A DNA stretch of 64,000 bases from Vibrio aerogenes. GTDB taxonomy: Bacteria > Pseudomonadota > Gammaproteobacteria > Enterobacterales > Vibrionaceae. The notes under the pieces are model-generated. The model saw nothing but the letters and a program-made list of their open reading frames with translations, had not been told where the DNA came from and ran no database searches. Below are positions 1-10,464 of the stretch, in pieces; position 1 is the first letter of the stretch; the number at the start of each line of letters is the position of its first letter. The position numbers and the translations under genes were made by a program. Location of the stretch: positions 3,348,001-3,412,000 of the forward strand of contig NZ_AP024861.1 of assembly GCF_024346755.1 (NCBI RefSeq), in the 5' to 3' direction.

Positions 1-255
1 GATCAGCAAGGTTATGGCGAATGGTATCTTGATGCGATGGGATTACTACACGATGAACTGAGCAGTTGTGGGGTAACCTTCCTGGGCTACTGGCCGAATC
101 AGGGCTACGAGTTTGAGTCCTCAAAGGCTCTGACAGAAGATGGCAACCATTTTGTCGGCCTGGCACTAGATGAGGATTCTCAGTATGAACTGACAGATGA
201 AAGGCTGGCAAACTGGTGCGAGCAGATACTGACTGAGTATCGCGACACATTGTAA
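1..255 (+). CDS. fldB: Flavodoxin FldB, C-terminal part (5' truncated by window edge)
   Basis: The frame is open from the first base, so this is the C-terminal ~84 residues of a longer gene. It starts with [14 protein letters not shown] and continues with [25 protein letters not shown] and WCEQIL, which is the FMN-binding and C-terminal half of long-chain flavodoxins and matches the FldB subgroup better than FldA. Flavodoxins are cytosolic FMN one-electron carriers. It is clearly different from the second flavodoxin of the window at 41451-41984, which is NifF-like. A strong hairpin follows directly. Confidence 0.85.
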   Translation, partial: DQQGYGEWYLDAMGLLHDELSSCGVTFLGYWPNQGYEFESSKALTEDGNHFVGLALDEDSQYELTDERLANWCEQILTEYRDTL

Positions 256-271
256 TGGCTGCCAGTTCAAT

Positions 272-303
272 CAGGCGAAAGAAAGTGTCACTTTCGCCTG
301 TTT
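272..303 (+). terminator. Probable Rho-independent terminator of fldB
   Basis: A perfect 10-bp inverted repeat (CAGGCGAAAG at 272-281, CTTTCGCCTG at 291-300) with a 9-nt loop is followed by TTT on the plus strand, 17 bp after the fldB stop. The T-run is short. It also lies between convergent genes and may serve the minus-strand gene. Confidence 0.6.
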
Positions 304-344
304 CGGCCCGTGGTCAAGTCGCCAGATCACCTCAATCAGTATCT

Positions 345-1637
345 TCAGGTCATCCGGGTATATATCCACAACAATGTAAAGCAGAAGCCATACATCAACA
401 GCGCATAACGCCAGTTAAGTTTCAGCAGTGTTCCTGCACTAATCTCATAACGGGACTGTATACTGAGCTGAACGCCGGAAAAAGGTGACAAACTAATCCC
501 CAGCGACCACCCCATCAATAAAGTCAAACCCAGCAGATTTGGATCCGATACCGCGGGCGCCAGGATACTGCCGGCCAACACAACACTGGTTACCGGATGC
601 ATGCCTGTCATGGCCAGAACAACCAGAATCAACAGCGTTATCCCTGCTTCAATATAACCAAAATGTGCCGGTGCCAGATGTAGATCCAAAGACGTCAGTA
701 CACCAGCAACACCCGCCGCCAAAAGTGCAGCCGCAGCAAACAGCACCACTTCCCCGGCAGAGCCGGCAATGCCCGATTCAATATGCCGAATCATTGTCTG
801 ACTCCCGGCCCGGCTGCCGTGATTCAGTAACAGCCACAGCGCAGTGAAAGAGACAGATGTCACCGAAACTAAAGTTAATACACTCAATGATGCAAAGGCC
901 TCATGTGCGAAGATAACCACCAATGCCAGAAAACAAGGCATCCATAATGAGTCCCATGCCATGGGATAACCATGCAGCTCTTTTGCTGATGGCTGCCTGA
1001 GAATTTCCCAGGCGCTGACAGCAATTCCGGCCAGACTCACCGGAATACCAAATAAAACCAGTGTACTGAGCTGAGAACCGGGCGCACTCACCAGCGTCAG
1101 CCCCATGGCTGCAAAAAACGGTGACCAGAAAGCACAGATACAAAATGCCCGCAGCAGCAATAGCCCCTGGACAGGCGTTATTTGCTCATGTTTGGCCAGC
1201 CGGTCTCCGACAATAATCACAGAAGACATATTCAATACAGCACCAAATAAATGCGCACCAAGTAATGTGCGCAGCAATGCCCGTCGCCCTTTCGGCAACA
1301 TGCCTGGTGCCCGCTGCTCCGCGCCGGTACACAGTTTTAAAAAACCGACAGCAATCAGCATATTAATCACTTTCTGATTGGCTTCCAGTGCAGTCAGTAA
1401 ATACTGCCCGCTCATACCGTGAATCACACCGAAAATCAGGCACAGACTCCCGATCAACAACAGGGCGACGATCTGTTTTTTTTGATTGGGTTTAACACAC
1501 GGCAACAACAAAATTGCCGCTAACCAGACAGGAATGCCGGCCCAGAAAGAGCGCAATGGCGTCAGCGCTGAAACAACCGAAAGTACCAGACTCCCAAGTA
1601 ACAGCCAGCCAGATATTTTCGCAACGTTGGAACTCAT
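345..1637 (-). CDS. Polytopic inner-membrane protein, transporter-like, about 12 helices
   Basis: A 430-residue, almost wholly hydrophobic protein with roughly 11-12 predicted membrane helices and no signal peptide. Two similar short segments, CAFWSPFFAAMG in the first half and SLGISLSPFSG in the second, suggest an internal duplication with re-entrant hairpins. That organisation is typical of the ion-transporter superfamily (DASS/ArsB-like secondary carriers). I do not recognise the exact family or substrate. The ATG at 1637 has only a weak ribosome binding site. It is convergent with fldB, and the next gene is divergent across about 340 bp. Being a real gene is well supported; the transport role is inferred from topology alone. 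Confidence 0.72.
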   Translation of the reverse strand: MSSNVAKISGWLLLGSLVLSVVSALTPLRSFWAGIPVWLAAILLLPCVKPNQKKQIVALLLIGSLCLIFGVIHGMSGQYLLTALEANQKVINMLIAVGFLKLCTGAEQRAPGMLPKGRRALLRTLLGAHLFGAVLNMSSVIIVGDRLAKHEQITPVQGLLLLRAFCICAFWSPFFAAMGLTLVSAPGSQLSTLVLFGIPVSLAGIAVSAWEILRQPSAKELHGYPMAWDSLWMPCFLALVVIFAHEAFASLSVLTLVSVTSVSFTALWLLLNHGSRAGSQTMIRHIESGIAGSAGEVVLFAAAALLAAGVAGVLTSLDLHLAPAHFGYIEAGITLLILVVLAMTGMHPVTSVVLAGSILAPAVSDPNLLGLTLLMGWSLGISLSPFSGVQLSIQSRYEISAGTLLKLNWRYALLMYGFCFTLLWIYTRMT

Positions 1638-1977
1638 GGCAGAAATATATTGAAAGATGAGGAAATGATCTCAACGTATCATATTGAGCACACGGTATAA
1701 ATCGATAATCGCTTCACAGTTTTTATTTTCGGCAGGGCTCTGTCTCTCCGACAGACTGTTTTTCTGCATTCTGACCCGCTATGATCCCAAACATCAGTGA
1801 TCGGAACCCGCATAATGCCACTTTCTGCTCACCCAAATAACCCCAGAGCGTGTTTATCTTTCATCGCCTGACCTGTAGTCGCCTGAAAATTGCTCAGTCA
1901 AGGCGCGAAAAGTATTCAACCAACAAAAAACATTCAACCAACAAAAAGTATTCAGTTAATACAAACAGAGAGCAGAA
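1638..1977. other. Gene-free divergent intergenic region
   Basis: There is no credible ORF between the membrane protein and the GH32 gene. It carries AGAGCGTGTTT at 1845-1855, an 11-mer found twice more in the window (16330-16340 inverted, 35599-35609). It also carries two direct copies of a 16-bp unit beginning ATTCAACCAACAAAAA at 1914 and 1932, just upstream of the GH32 start. Confidence 0.6.
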
Positions 1978-3642
1978 ATGACACCAGAAGAATTGATTAC
2001 AGCATGTGGCGGTCAGGATAATCTGTGCCGGGCACTCAAAGTCAACGACACGGTTATTTTAGAGTTAAACGACCCGTCACTGAGAACAGCACCCGCCGCT
2101 TCACTTCCGTTTAATGCTGCACTGTCCCAGGTGACCTGGCACCCCGAGACACCACTGACTCCGGATCAATGGCAGTTTTTCGGCCAATTGATAGATGACA
2201 GTATCCGCCGTCAACTCTCACAACTGAAGAAAACAGAACCTGCTCAGTTCCGGCCTCAATGGCACATTGCACCGGTTCAGGGCATGCTCAATGATCCAAA
2301 CGGATTTATCTTTCATCAGGGAAAATACCATCTCTTTCACGGGCTGTATCAATTCTCCGGAAAGCACAAAGATCGCTGCTGGGTTCACTACACCAGTGAT
2401 GATCTCGTCCACTGGACACCGCAGCCAGTCGCACTGTGTACTGCTGACTGGTTTGACAGCCACGGCGTCTACTCAGGCCATGCCGTCAGTCAGGACAATG
2501 AACTGGTGATCATCTACACCGGTAATGTCCGGATTGGAGAACAGCGCGATCGGATGAGTACACAATGTCTGGCAACTTCAACAGATGGTATTCACTTCAC
2601 CAAACATGGTCCCTTAATTGACGAACTTCCTCCCGGCGTTACCCCGCACTTCAGGGATCCCAAAATTTTCCGTCATCGTGATCACTGGATCATGCTGCTT
2701 GGCGCACAGGAAGAAACCGCTGACGGAACCCTCAGGGCGCGTCTGGCTCTTTACCGTTCAGAGAATTTACGGGACTGGCAGTATTGCGGACTTTACGGGG
2801 AAACACTGAACAACGGACACTTCGGGTACATGTGGGAATGCCCCGATCTGTTTGAGGCCGACGGGCAGTTACTCTCGATGCTCTGCCCACAGGGGATTGA
2901 ATCCCACAGCCCTTTTTACACCATTCCTCATCACTGTGGCTATGTGAAAGCGACACTGGATAGTGAAGATCACCTGTCGCTCAGCGACTTCAGACATCTG
3001 GATCATGGGTTTGACTTTTATGCGCCGCAAACAACTCAGGCAGCCGATGGCCGGCGGTTATTAATCGGCTGGATGGGCATGCCGGATGAAACCCAACGGC
3101 CTTCTGTCCATGAAGGCTGGTTACATCAGCTCACCTGTATCAGGGAACTGACTTATCAAAACAACCAGCTTTATCAGCAGCCAGTCAGGGAACTGTTACA
3201 GCTGCGTGGCACTGAACAAATGGTCAGTTTCTCAGGATTATCGACACGGGAAGTAATCCCGATGACATCCAAAAGCTTTGAACTGCAAACTCATTTCAGC
3301 TGGCCGCAACAGGGGCAAAAAACATTACGTTTAATGGATAACGGTGAATATTATTGTGATTTGATCCTCGATGCCAAAAACCGGCGTATTGTGCTGGATC
3401 GCAGTCATGCTCTGCCTCAGGATGGTGATACATTGCGCGATATTCCCTGGCCGGAGCAGGAAGATGTCAGTATTCAGCTGTTTTCCGATCAATCCTCTTT
3501 GGAAATATTTATCAATGGCGGGCGATATGTGATGACATCCTGCATTTTTACTCCGGCGAATGCATGCCGTCTGCAATTACTGAGCAGCCACCCTTGCACC
3601 TGGCATGACATACAGTACTGGCATTTAAGTTCGGGAAAATGA
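1978..3642 (+). CDS. Glycoside hydrolase family 32 beta-fructosidase (sucrose hydrolase type)
   Basis: A 554-residue cytoplasmic GH32 enzyme without a signal peptide, expected to hydrolyse the fructosyl bond of sucrose, sucrose-6-phosphate or short fructans. All three catalytic signatures are present: the nucleophile motif LNDPNG (Asp106), the RDP motif in HFRDPK (Asp227), and the acid/base motif WECPD (Glu287). A C-terminal beta-sandwich domain follows from about residue 415, with LEIFING near the end. No PTS transporter, permease, fructokinase or ScrR-type regulator lies beside it, so the physiological substrate cannot be fixed; ScrB/CscA-like invertase is the most likely class. The ATG at 1978 follows GAGAGCAGAA. 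Confidence 0.88.
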   Translation: MTPEELITACGGQDNLCRALKVNDTVILELNDPSLRTAPAASLPFNAALSQVTWHPETPLTPDQWQFFGQLIDDSIRRQLSQLKKTEPAQFRPQWHIAPVQGMLNDPNGFIFHQGKYHLFHGLYQFSGKHKDRCWVHYTSDDLVHWTPQPVALCTADWFDSHGVYSGHAVSQDNELVIIYTGNVRIGEQRDRMSTQCLATSTDGIHFTKHGPLIDELPPGVTPHFRDPKIFRHRDHWIMLLGAQEETADGTLRARLALYRSENLRDWQYCGLYGETLNNGHFGYMWECPDLFEADGQLLSMLCPQGIESHSPFYTIPHHCGYVKATLDSEDHLSLSDFRHLDHGFDFYAPQTTQAADGRRLLIGWMGMPDETQRPSVHEGWLHQLTCIRELTYQNNQLYQQPVRELLQLRGTEQMVSFSGLSTREVIPMTSKSFELQTHFSWPQQGQKTLRLMDNGEYYCDLILDAKNRRIVLDRSHALPQDGDTLRDIPWPEQEDVSIQLFSDQSSLEIFINGGRYVMTSCIFTPANACRLQLLSSHPCTWHDIQYWHLSSGK

Positions 3643-3767
3643 TACCAAAGTGATACTGAAATCCGCTTCGTCATCACTAAAATAACAGTGTAAGCCGGCT
3701 TGATAATGCGCATCACGGCAGGAGAAAAAGCGATGATGTTCAGGGCATCTGTTGTTCAGAACATCTG

Positions 3768-3861
3768 TTTTTCCTGAAAATATGGTTTCCCTGAAATATA
3801 GCGTTTCTGAAAATATAGCTTTTCTGAAAATACAGCGTTTCTGGAAATATAGCTTTCCTGT
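3768..3861. repeat. Degenerate short tandem repeat, five-plus 16-18 bp units
   Basis: At least five head-to-tail variants of the unit TTTCTGAAAATATAGC (differing by C/T and single-base insertions) lie about 125 bp after the GH32 stop. An antisense reading frame through them is merely the repeat translated. It is the longest of many such duplications in this window. Confidence 0.8.
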
Positions 3862-3923
3862 CCAAATTCGTTTCAAGACGATTGTACGAAGACTCCTGTG
3901 ATAATCCTGAAAATCTTGAAATG

Positions 3924-3956
3924 GCCCTTGTTTTTCTGTTTGCAGGGGCTTTTTTT
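3924..3956 (+). terminator. Rho-independent terminator
   Basis: GCCCTTG (3924-3930) pairs with CAGGGGC (3943-3949) with one G-U pair, and seven Ts follow. No annotated gene ends just upstream. It may end the GH32 transcript across the tandem repeat, or an unannotated short transcript. Confidence 0.55.
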
Positions 3957-3995
3957 ATGTCCGGACCTCTCAGGCTGGCTCATTTACCAGCAAAT

Positions 3996-4517
3996 TTACC
4001 AGCAAAAGTTCAAAAACCAGAAATCAGTAGTTTCATCACGGATAAAATGTGCATGTTGATCCAGATAAATATCCAGGCGACACACATCGGGCAGATAAGC
4101 TTGTCCGGTATGTCCTATGATATCCATCCGCCCGATACTGTCTTGGTGACGGGTATATGACCAATGGATGACTGCACTCAGATCTTTTGAGAAAATCGTT
4201 TCTACCAGAGGCCGCTTAATCACCATCATCCCGGCTCCTTGAGACAGCAGAATTTTATCTTCACTCTGATCATAATTGCTTAATACAACTTCGATCGGAA
4301 AAGCGGGATTGTCATAATGGATGTATAAACGCTTGGGAAAGAAAAAAGCGATGGCGATGAGCAGAATCAACAGAAAGACCAGAAAATTAACCATCCTTCC
4401 CCGTGATATTCTCACAGGTTTCCGGTGCGCGTTGTCGATGGTTAATTGTCCTGAATAAATAGCAGAGTTTGATGTGGATTGGAAAAGCATGGCTGATGAT
4501 CTCGCTATGAAATACAT
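3996..4517 (-). CDS. Single-span membrane protein of unknown function
   Basis: A 173-residue protein of no recognised family. A hydrophilic N-terminus of about 40 residues is followed by one strong transmembrane helix (NFLVFLLILLIAIAFFF, about residues 44-60) and a C-terminal domain of mixed beta character ending in an aromatic tail. I start at the ATG at 4517, preceded by GAGAG; the longer reading would need a TTG at 4529. This leaves about 170 bp of promoter space to the divergent diguanylate cyclase. The close divergent arrangement hints at co-regulation, but nothing shows what it does. Confidence 0.6.
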   Translation of the reverse strand: MYFIARSSAMLFQSTSNSAIYSGQLTIDNAHRKPVRISRGRMVNFLVFLLILLIAIAFFFPKRLYIHYDNPAFPIEVVLSNYDQSEDKILLSQGAGMMVIKRPLVETIFSKDLSAVIHWSYTRHQDSIGRMDIIGHTGQAYLPDVCRLDIYLDQHAHFIRDETTDFWFLNFCW

Positions 4518-4688
4518 ATTAACTCTCAAATGAGATTTTTAATATTTTATGCTTTTATCAGCCTGAATTCGACAGGTAATAGCAACAGTATGTATATCTT
4601 GGGAAATATCGTCAGGAAAACCAGCCCGGTATTAACAGAACACCACGATACCCAGCCTCTAAAATATCAGTTCTATGCTATTTTTAAG

Positions 4689-5705
4689 ATGTGTTCAATT
4701 CATAACCCATTTTCTATGCTCAAACCTAAACGACCAGAAAACGAACAAAACAGACTCACCGCCCTGCGTCACCTGAATGTGTTGGACACGCCCCCGGAAG
4801 AAAGATTTGATCGGATAACACGGCTGGCCAGACGGCTTTTTGACGTTCCGATCGCACTGGTGAGCCTGGTTGACGAAAACCGTCAATGGTTTAAATCATG
4901 TTTTGGCCTTGATGCACAAGAAACCTCCCGGGATATTTCTTTTTGTGGCCACACAATTCTGGAAAATCAACCATTTATCGTCCCTGATGCATCTAAAGAT
5001 CTCCGCTTTGCCGACAATCCACTGGTCACCGGAGCCCCGCATATACGCTTTTATGCCGGTGTCCCCCTTCATTATCAGGGCTGTGCCGATGAAATCTGTC
5101 ATCTCGGCACACTGTGCATTATTGATCAAACCCCCAAATATATGTCTGAAGCTGAACTTGCAGATTTAATTGATCTGGCGCGGCTTGCAGAGCGTGAACT
5201 TTCAGCCTCCCACATCGCCAGTATTGATGAACTCACTCATATTCAGAACCGGCGCGGCTTTATTTCACTGGCTCAGAAAGCATCATCCTTCTGTCAAAGA
5301 GAAAATAAACCTTACTCGCTTGCTTACATCGATTTAAATCAGTTTAAACCCATCAATGATCAGTTTGGCCATGCCGAAGGTGATAAAGCACTGCAAATGT
5401 TCGCCCAACTCATGCAGGAAAGCTTCAGGGAATCTGATGTCATCGCCCGGATGGGTGGTGATGAATTTGTCGTTTTGATGCCAGGCATCGATGAACACAA
5501 TGCACAGATAGCAATCAACAGGTTCAGGACGCTGGTGAATCAATACAATCAGGATGCCGGCAATGGCTACGATATCATTTTCTGTGAAGGGTTGATTTCT
5601 GTCTCTCCCGGACACCATCAAACGATCGAAGCACTCCTGTGTGAAGCAGATAAGCTGATGTATCAAAACAAAAACATCAAGTCATCCGGCACAAAACCAG
5701 AATAA
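4689..5705 (+). CDS. GAF-GGDEF diguanylate cyclase
   Basis: An N-terminal GAF sensor domain (about residues 20-165, with PIALVSLVDENRQWFKS and SFCGHTIL typical of the family) is joined to a GGDEF domain. The active-site motif GGDEF is intact (RMGGDEFVVL). RESD five residues upstream forms the RxxD inhibitory site, so product inhibition by c-di-GMP is expected. No membrane segment is present, so it is a soluble enzyme making c-di-GMP from GTP. The start is uncertain: the frame extends back to 4530, which would abut the divergent gene, and ATGs at 4689 and 4716 sit where the family usually begins. None has a strong ribosome binding site. Confidence 0.87.
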   Translation: MCSIHNPFSMLKPKRPENEQNRLTALRHLNVLDTPPEERFDRITRLARRLFDVPIALVSLVDENRQWFKSCFGLDAQETSRDISFCGHTILENQPFIVPDASKDLRFADNPLVTGAPHIRFYAGVPLHYQGCADEICHLGTLCIIDQTPKYMSEAELADLIDLARLAERELSASHIASIDELTHIQNRRGFISLAQKASSFCQRENKPYSLAYIDLNQFKPINDQFGHAEGDKALQMFAQLMQESFRESDVIARMGGDEFVVLMPGIDEHNAQIAINRFRTLVNQYNQDAGNGYDIIFCEGLISVSPGHHQTIEALLCEADKLMYQNKNIKSSGTKPE

Positions 5706-5899
5706 AGATCGGTTGATCTTCCATGTCATATCCATCATTGAACCCCACATCGGTGAACGCTTTGATTTCATTCGTCCCGTATTAAAAATCACAATGTCGA
5801 TCCAAGTCATCAAAATAAATGACCATTTCGTTAGTTATCGGCTAGTTTTAATAAAAGACAGACATCAATTGAAGCGGGAATAGATCAAGGGGGCATTCA

Positions 5900-7807
5900 A
5901 TGTTGAATCTGGGCTTTAAAACAACATTATTATTATCGGTGATTGCCATTGTAACGCTGACTGTTGGTTCATCGAATTACCTCTCATATCTCCGCGCAAG
6001 TGAGATTCTGCACGACTCGATTTATGAAGGTATCGAACAGCGGGTCAGTCTTGAAGGTCAGGCGGTGTCTGATTTCATTGGCTCCAAAACCAGTGCCGTC
6101 GTCAATCTGGCCAATGATTACCGGACATACCGGTATACGGACCAGCACGCAGAACGAATGCGGGTGGGAGCAATTTCAGCACTGATACCCACGTTAACGG
6201 TTGGGTTTGCAAACGGGGATGCCTATGCTTCCTATGAAAACAATATCTGGGTAAACGGTAAAAACCCCGACAGCTATGACCCGCGTAAACGGGGATGGTA
6301 TCAGGATGCAATGCGCTCATCCGGCCCGATATTTACTGCGCCATACAATGATGCAACCACCGGAGAATTAATGGTCAGTATCGGTCAGCATGCCGGTGAC
6401 GGAACCGTAATTCTTGCCGATATCCCTTTAACCGTCTTGTCTGAAACGGTCTCTCATATCAAAATTAACGGCGCTGTCGCCTTAATCATGACCGATGATT
6501 CAACAGTACTTGCCAGCACCTCTCCTGTGGTTAAAACCGGAGAAAAACTCACTGATTTTCCTGCACTGGTTCAGGTCGCACGGGGCGTGAAAAATCATGA
6601 GAATAAAATTATTGATTATAGTCTGAACAATGTTGATAAAGTCATGTTCTCCAAGAAAATTAAATACGGGAATAAAGACTGGTACATGCTGATAGGTATC
6701 GATAATGATGTGGTCTTCAGCCAGCTCTATGAGATGAGAACCAAATCGCTGATTCTGACGGTGATATATGTCGTTCTCAGTATTGTCGTCACGCTGCTGG
6801 TACTCAACTTCCTCTATCGCCCGATACTGGCGCTCAAAAAGACGGTCACCGGACTCAGTGAAGGCAATGGTGATTTAACCCAGCGCCTGGATGTGAAAAC
6901 CAGTGATGACTTAGGACAAATTGCCGGTGGCATCAATAAGTTCATCGCCAGCCTGCAAAATATGATGCTCGATATTCAGGCATCTACCCTGACCCTGAAA
7001 GACAATATTGGCAAGCTCAAACTTCAGTCAGAAGATAATGCTTCAATTTTAAATCACCATGTTCAGGAAACTGAACAGATTGTGACGGCCATTGAAGAGA
7101 TGAGTGCAACCGCTGATTCTGTGGCCCAGAATGCCGGTGACGCCGCTCAGTACACCAAAGAAGCTGCTGACATAGGAAGTAACGCACTGACAATTGTGGA
7201 TGAAGCAAAATCCAGAGTCACCAATCTGGTCGATGACGTCGACACAACCGCCAACAGCCTGCAAGCCATGAGTGATGAAACCAAGGATATCAGTACCGTG
7301 CTGAATGTCATCGGTGATATTGCAGAACAAACCAATTTGCTGGCTTTAAATGCAGCCATTGAAGCGGCACGGGCCGGTGAACAGGGACGCGGGTTTGCAG
7401 TGGTCGCCGATGAAGTCCGGGCATTAGCCAGCCGGACCCAATCCAGTACCGAGGAAATAGAACAGGCTCTGAGTCGCCTGCTTTCACGCAACAGTCAGGT
7501 CGTCGAAGCAATGAACGGCACCAAATCAGCCTGTCAGGAAACTTCAGAGACCACAGAGCAAGTCAGTCACAGTATCAATTCATTAACTGAGCAGGTTTCC
7601 GGCATTACCGAGCTCACCATCCAGATTGCCACGGCAGCGGAAGAACAGAGCAGTGTGTCTCAGGAAATCAGCCGCAATATGACGGCTATCAATGATATCG
7701 TGACACAACTGAATAAAAACGGAGAAGAAAGTCTTCACCAAACAGAAAACATTAACGATGTGAATACCAGTCTGGCAGGAATCGTCGGACAATTTAAACT
7801 GCAGTAA
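5900..7807 (+). CDS. Methyl-accepting chemotaxis protein, dCache sensor (copy 1 of 3)
   Basis: A 635-residue chemoreceptor. TM1 spans about residues 9-29, a periplasmic dCache domain follows to about 275, then TM2, HAMP (about 305-355) and a cytoplasmic signalling domain containing the conserved hairpin tip ([19 protein letters not shown]). The sensor holds Y126, R131, W133, Y134 and D174, which match the Y-R-W-Y-D amino-acid-binding signature described for dCache_1AA domains, so an amino-acid ligand is likely. The C-terminus ends FKLQ with no NWETF-type CheR/CheB tether. GGGGG precedes the ATG. Two close paralogues follow in the same orientation. Confidence 0.93.
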   Translation: MLNLGFKTTLLLSVIAIVTLTVGSSNYLSYLRASEILHDSIYEGIEQRVSLEGQAVSDFIGSKTSAVVNLANDYRTYRYTDQHAERMRVGAISALIPTLTVGFANGDAYASYENNIWVNGKNPDSYDPRKRGWYQDAMRSSGPIFTAPYNDATTGELMVSIGQHAGDGTVILADIPLTVLSETVSHIKINGAVALIMTDDSTVLASTSPVVKTGEKLTDFPALVQVARGVKNHENKIIDYSLNNVDKVMFSKKIKYGNKDWYMLIGIDNDVVFSQLYEMRTKSLILTVIYVVLSIVVTLLVLNFLYRPILALKKTVTGLSEGNGDLTQRLDVKTSDDLGQIAGGINKFIASLQNMMLDIQASTLTLKDNIGKLKLQSEDNASILNHHVQETEQIVTAIEEMSATADSVAQNAGDAAQYTKEAADIGSNALTIVDEAKSRVTNLVDDVDTTANSLQAMSDETKDISTVLNVIGDIAEQTNLLALNAAIEAARAGEQGRGFAVVADEVRALASRTQSSTEEIEQALSRLLSRNSQVVEAMNGTKSACQETSETTEQVSHSINSLTEQVSGITELTIQIATAAEEQSSVSQEISRNMTAINDIVTQLNKNGEESLHQTENINDVNTSLAGIVGQFKLQ

Positions 7808-7818
7808 AATAAAATACT

Positions 7819-7903
7819 GGATAGCTATTCATTTCAGGATAGTTATTCATTTCAGGATAGTCATTCATCTCAGGATAGTCATCTTCATTGATGGCTATCC
7901 TGA
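7819..7903. repeat. 18-bp degenerate tandem repeat ending in a hairpin
   Basis: Four consecutive GGATAG units (18-bp period, GGATAGTYATTCATYTCA) begin 12 bp after the stop of the first chemoreceptor. The last copy, CAGGATAGTCATC (7871-7883), pairs with GATGGCTATCCTG (7890-7902), giving a 13-bp stem. The earlier copies could compete for the same partner. No U-run follows, so a terminator role is uncertain. The rest of the 447-bp gap is AT-rich with no visible gene. Confidence 0.65.
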
Positions 7904-8254
7904 CGTCCCCCGACCCAATCCAAAGTAAACATACAAGCGGTATACAAATTCACCCAACAAATAGATCTAAAGGCATATCACTACAGCTAAATATACAAAT
8001 AAGGTGATATAAACCACACGATATACATCAACACACAACCCCCATCTTTAAATAAAACAAAAAGTTACAAACTTAATCATAATCATAGAAAATTATTTTC
8101 ATAAAAAACATTTCTAAAATCTATTCCATAACAACATTCAAATATGTTATACCAACACTCACGGCGATAAATGAATATTTATTGCTCAATATTAATTTTA
8201 TATGACAAATTAAATGAATAAACATCATTTAAAAATGAGTGAAAGAGGTTATTA

Positions 8255-10168
8255 ATGGTGGGTTTTGGTTTTAAGAAAACACTTCTGTTTTCGATCATTG
8301 CAATCGTGGCAATTACGCTGGGTTCATCCAGCTTCCTGTCTTACCACGAAGCCAGTGATATTTTCAGAGCATCGATTTATGCCGATATGGAAGAACGGGT
8401 TAATATTGAAGCTCAGAAAATTACAGATTTCTTTCAAATGAAAGCAGAAACTGTTTCCAGAGTCGCAGATGACTACCGCCATCATCAATATACCGATGAA
8501 CATATCGAACGCATGCGGGTTGCCGCTGCGGCATCAGGTATTCCGGAGCTCAAAGTCGGGCTTGCCAATGGCGATGCATACGTTTCTTACTCTGATGACG
8601 TTTGGGTCGACGGTAAAAAACCTTCTGGCTATGATCCCCGTAAAAGAGGCTGGTATCAGGATGCACTGAAATCGTCCGGCACAATTTTCACTGCCCCTTA
8701 CCGTGATATCACAACCGGTGAACTGATCATCAGTATCGGTAAACATGCAGGCCATGGCACCGTCATTCTGGGTAACATTCCCCTGAGTGTTTTATCCGAA
8801 GCTGTTTCAGAAATTCACTTAAAAGGTATCGTGGCATTAATTATCGCTGATGACTCAACAATTCTGGCCAGCAGCTCCGCGGTCGCCAAAACGGAAACAA
8901 AACTGTCGTCTTATCCGGATCTGGCAGATATTGCCCGGAAAGTCGTCACACAGCAGGTGGAACATGGTGAATATGACTACACCTTAAACGGTGTCAACAA
9001 AGTGATGTTTGCCCGGAAAATCAACTATGGTGACAAAAGCTGGTACATGATGATTGGCCTCAATAAAGACGTTGTCTTTAAGAAGCTTAATGACATGAAA
9101 TATAAAGCTTTAATTCTGGCCAGTCTTTATATCGCACTGAGTATCATCGTAACGCTGCTGGTCCTGAATTATCTCTATCGCCCGATTCTGGCACTGAAAA
9201 AGACCATAACCGGTTTATCTCAGGGCAATGGTGATCTGACCCAACGTCTCGAAGTGCAATCAAACGATGACCTCGGCCAGATTGCTGATGGAGTCAATCA
9301 GTTTATTGCCAGCCTGCAAAACATGATGCTGGACATTCAAGCTTCAACCCTCAGTCTGAAAGACAACATCTCCAGCCTGAAAACACAATCTGATGATAAT
9401 GCCACCATACTGAACCAGCATGTGCAGGAAACCGAGCAGGTTGTCACCGCGATTGAGGAGATGAATGCAACAGCGGATTCTGTCGCTCAGCACGCCGGTG
9501 ATGCAGCACAACTGACCAAAGAAGCGGAAACGATTGGCAACAACGCGCTAACGGTGATGGATGAGGGTAAAAATAAAGTCGTCAGTCTGGTCGATGAAGT
9601 CGGCACCACGGCCAACATTCTTCAGCTGATGAGTGAAGAAACCAAAGAGATCAACGCAGTTCTGACTGTGATTGGCGACATTGCCGAACAAACAAATTTA
9701 CTGGCTCTGAATGCTGCCATTGAAGCCGCCAGAGCTGGTGAACAAGGACGGGGATTTGCTGTCGTCGCCGATGAGGTGCGGGCACTGGCCAGCCGCACGC
9801 AGTCAAGCACCGAAGAAATTGAACAGGCACTGAATCAGCTGCTTTCAAGAAACACAGAGGTTGTTAACTCAATGAATGCCACCAAATCGACGTGCCAGCA
9901 AACCTCTGACACCACAGAGCGGGTGAGTCAGAGCATCACTTCACTGACCGATCAGGTCACCGGGATTACTGAGTTGAGCATTCAAATTGCAACCGCTGCG
10001 GAAGAGCAAAGCAGCGTCTCTCAGGAGATCAGCCGGAATATGAGTACGATTAACAGCATGGTGAACCAGCTCAATGAGAATGGTGAAGCAACAGCACTGC
10101 AAACCGGGAACATTACCCGGGTGAATAACGACCTGATAGCCATCATCAATCAGTTTAAACTTCAGTAA
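8255..10168 (+). CDS. Methyl-accepting chemotaxis protein, dCache sensor (copy 2 of 3)
   Basis: A 637-residue paralogue of the receptor at 5900-7807 with the same order: TM1, dCache, TM2, HAMP, signalling domain, and the same FKLQ end without a tether pentapeptide. The sensor keeps Y126, R131, W133 and Y134, but the residue equivalent to the ligand-amine aspartate is asparagine (N174, in ILGNIPLS, against ILADIPLT in the other two). This predicts a changed or lost amino-acid specificity in this copy. The start ATG follows AGAGG. The region upstream (about 350 bp) is very AT-rich. Confidence 0.93.
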   Translation: MVGFGFKKTLLFSIIAIVAITLGSSSFLSYHEASDIFRASIYADMEERVNIEAQKITDFFQMKAETVSRVADDYRHHQYTDEHIERMRVAAAASGIPELKVGLANGDAYVSYSDDVWVDGKKPSGYDPRKRGWYQDALKSSGTIFTAPYRDITTGELIISIGKHAGHGTVILGNIPLSVLSEAVSEIHLKGIVALIIADDSTILASSSAVAKTETKLSSYPDLADIARKVVTQQVEHGEYDYTLNGVNKVMFARKINYGDKSWYMMIGLNKDVVFKKLNDMKYKALILASLYIALSIIVTLLVLNYLYRPILALKKTITGLSQGNGDLTQRLEVQSNDDLGQIADGVNQFIASLQNMMLDIQASTLSLKDNISSLKTQSDDNATILNQHVQETEQVVTAIEEMNATADSVAQHAGDAAQLTKEAETIGNNALTVMDEGKNKVVSLVDEVGTTANILQLMSEETKEINAVLTVIGDIAEQTNLLALNAAIEAARAGEQGRGFAVVADEVRALASRTQSSTEEIEQALNQLLSRNTEVVNSMNATKSTCQQTSDTTERVSQSITSLTDQVTGITELSIQIATAAEEQSSVSQEISRNMSTINSMVNQLNENGEATALQTGNITRVNNDLIAIINQFKLQ

Positions 10169-10191
10169 CAACAGATTATCTGGCTGAAAAC

Positions 10192-10226
10192 ATTTGTGGC
10201 GGGACGATTTCACTGCCGCCACAAAT
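10192..10226 (+). terminator. Strong hairpin after second chemoreceptor
   Basis: ATTTGTGGCGG (10192-10202) and CCGCCACAAAT (10216-10226) form a perfect 11-bp stem with a 13-nt loop, 24 bp after the stop codon. No U-run follows, so it may be an atypical terminator or an mRNA-stabilising hairpin. Confidence 0.5.
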
Positions 10227-10404
10227 TGCACAAAAATAAGCAAAACACCCTCGATAAATGTAAATAAACTGTTATATATCAGTGACTAACCAATGTAACA
10301 GACAATAAAAAATCCATATTCTTGAGACACAAGACTAATAATTTGGATTAAAACAAAAAAACAAATGACTAAATCGTCATTTAACTTCAAGATTTACCGG
10401 TATA

Positions 10405-10424
10405 TATACCCATATATGGGTATA
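10405..10424. promoter_or_regulatory. Perfect 20-bp palindrome upstream of third chemoreceptor
   Basis: TATACCCATATATGGGTATA is a perfect palindrome about 40 bp upstream of the chosen start of the third chemoreceptor. The other two receptor genes have no equivalent. Its position fits an operator for a dimeric regulator. It also resembles the TATACCCA end of dispersed repeats elsewhere in the window, so a repeat-derived origin is possible. Confidence 0.45.
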
Positions 10425-10464
10425 CACATATTTTGTTATGCCGAATCGTAAGCAAAGGAGTTTT

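Noticed and set aside
3625..3876. Minus-strand 83-codon ORF rich in Phe, Tyr, Lys and Arg
   Set aside because: It is the translation of a degenerate 16-18 bp tandem repeat and overlaps the end of the GH32 gene in antisense.
3882..4160. Plus-strand 92-codon ORF
   Set aside because: It runs through the terminator hairpin and is antisense to the better supported membrane-anchored gene at 3996-4517.
4530..4688. Upstream extension of the diguanylate cyclase to ATG 4530
   Set aside because: It would leave almost no promoter space to the divergent gene, has no ribosome binding site, and adds residues unlike the GAF family. Kept only as an alternative start.
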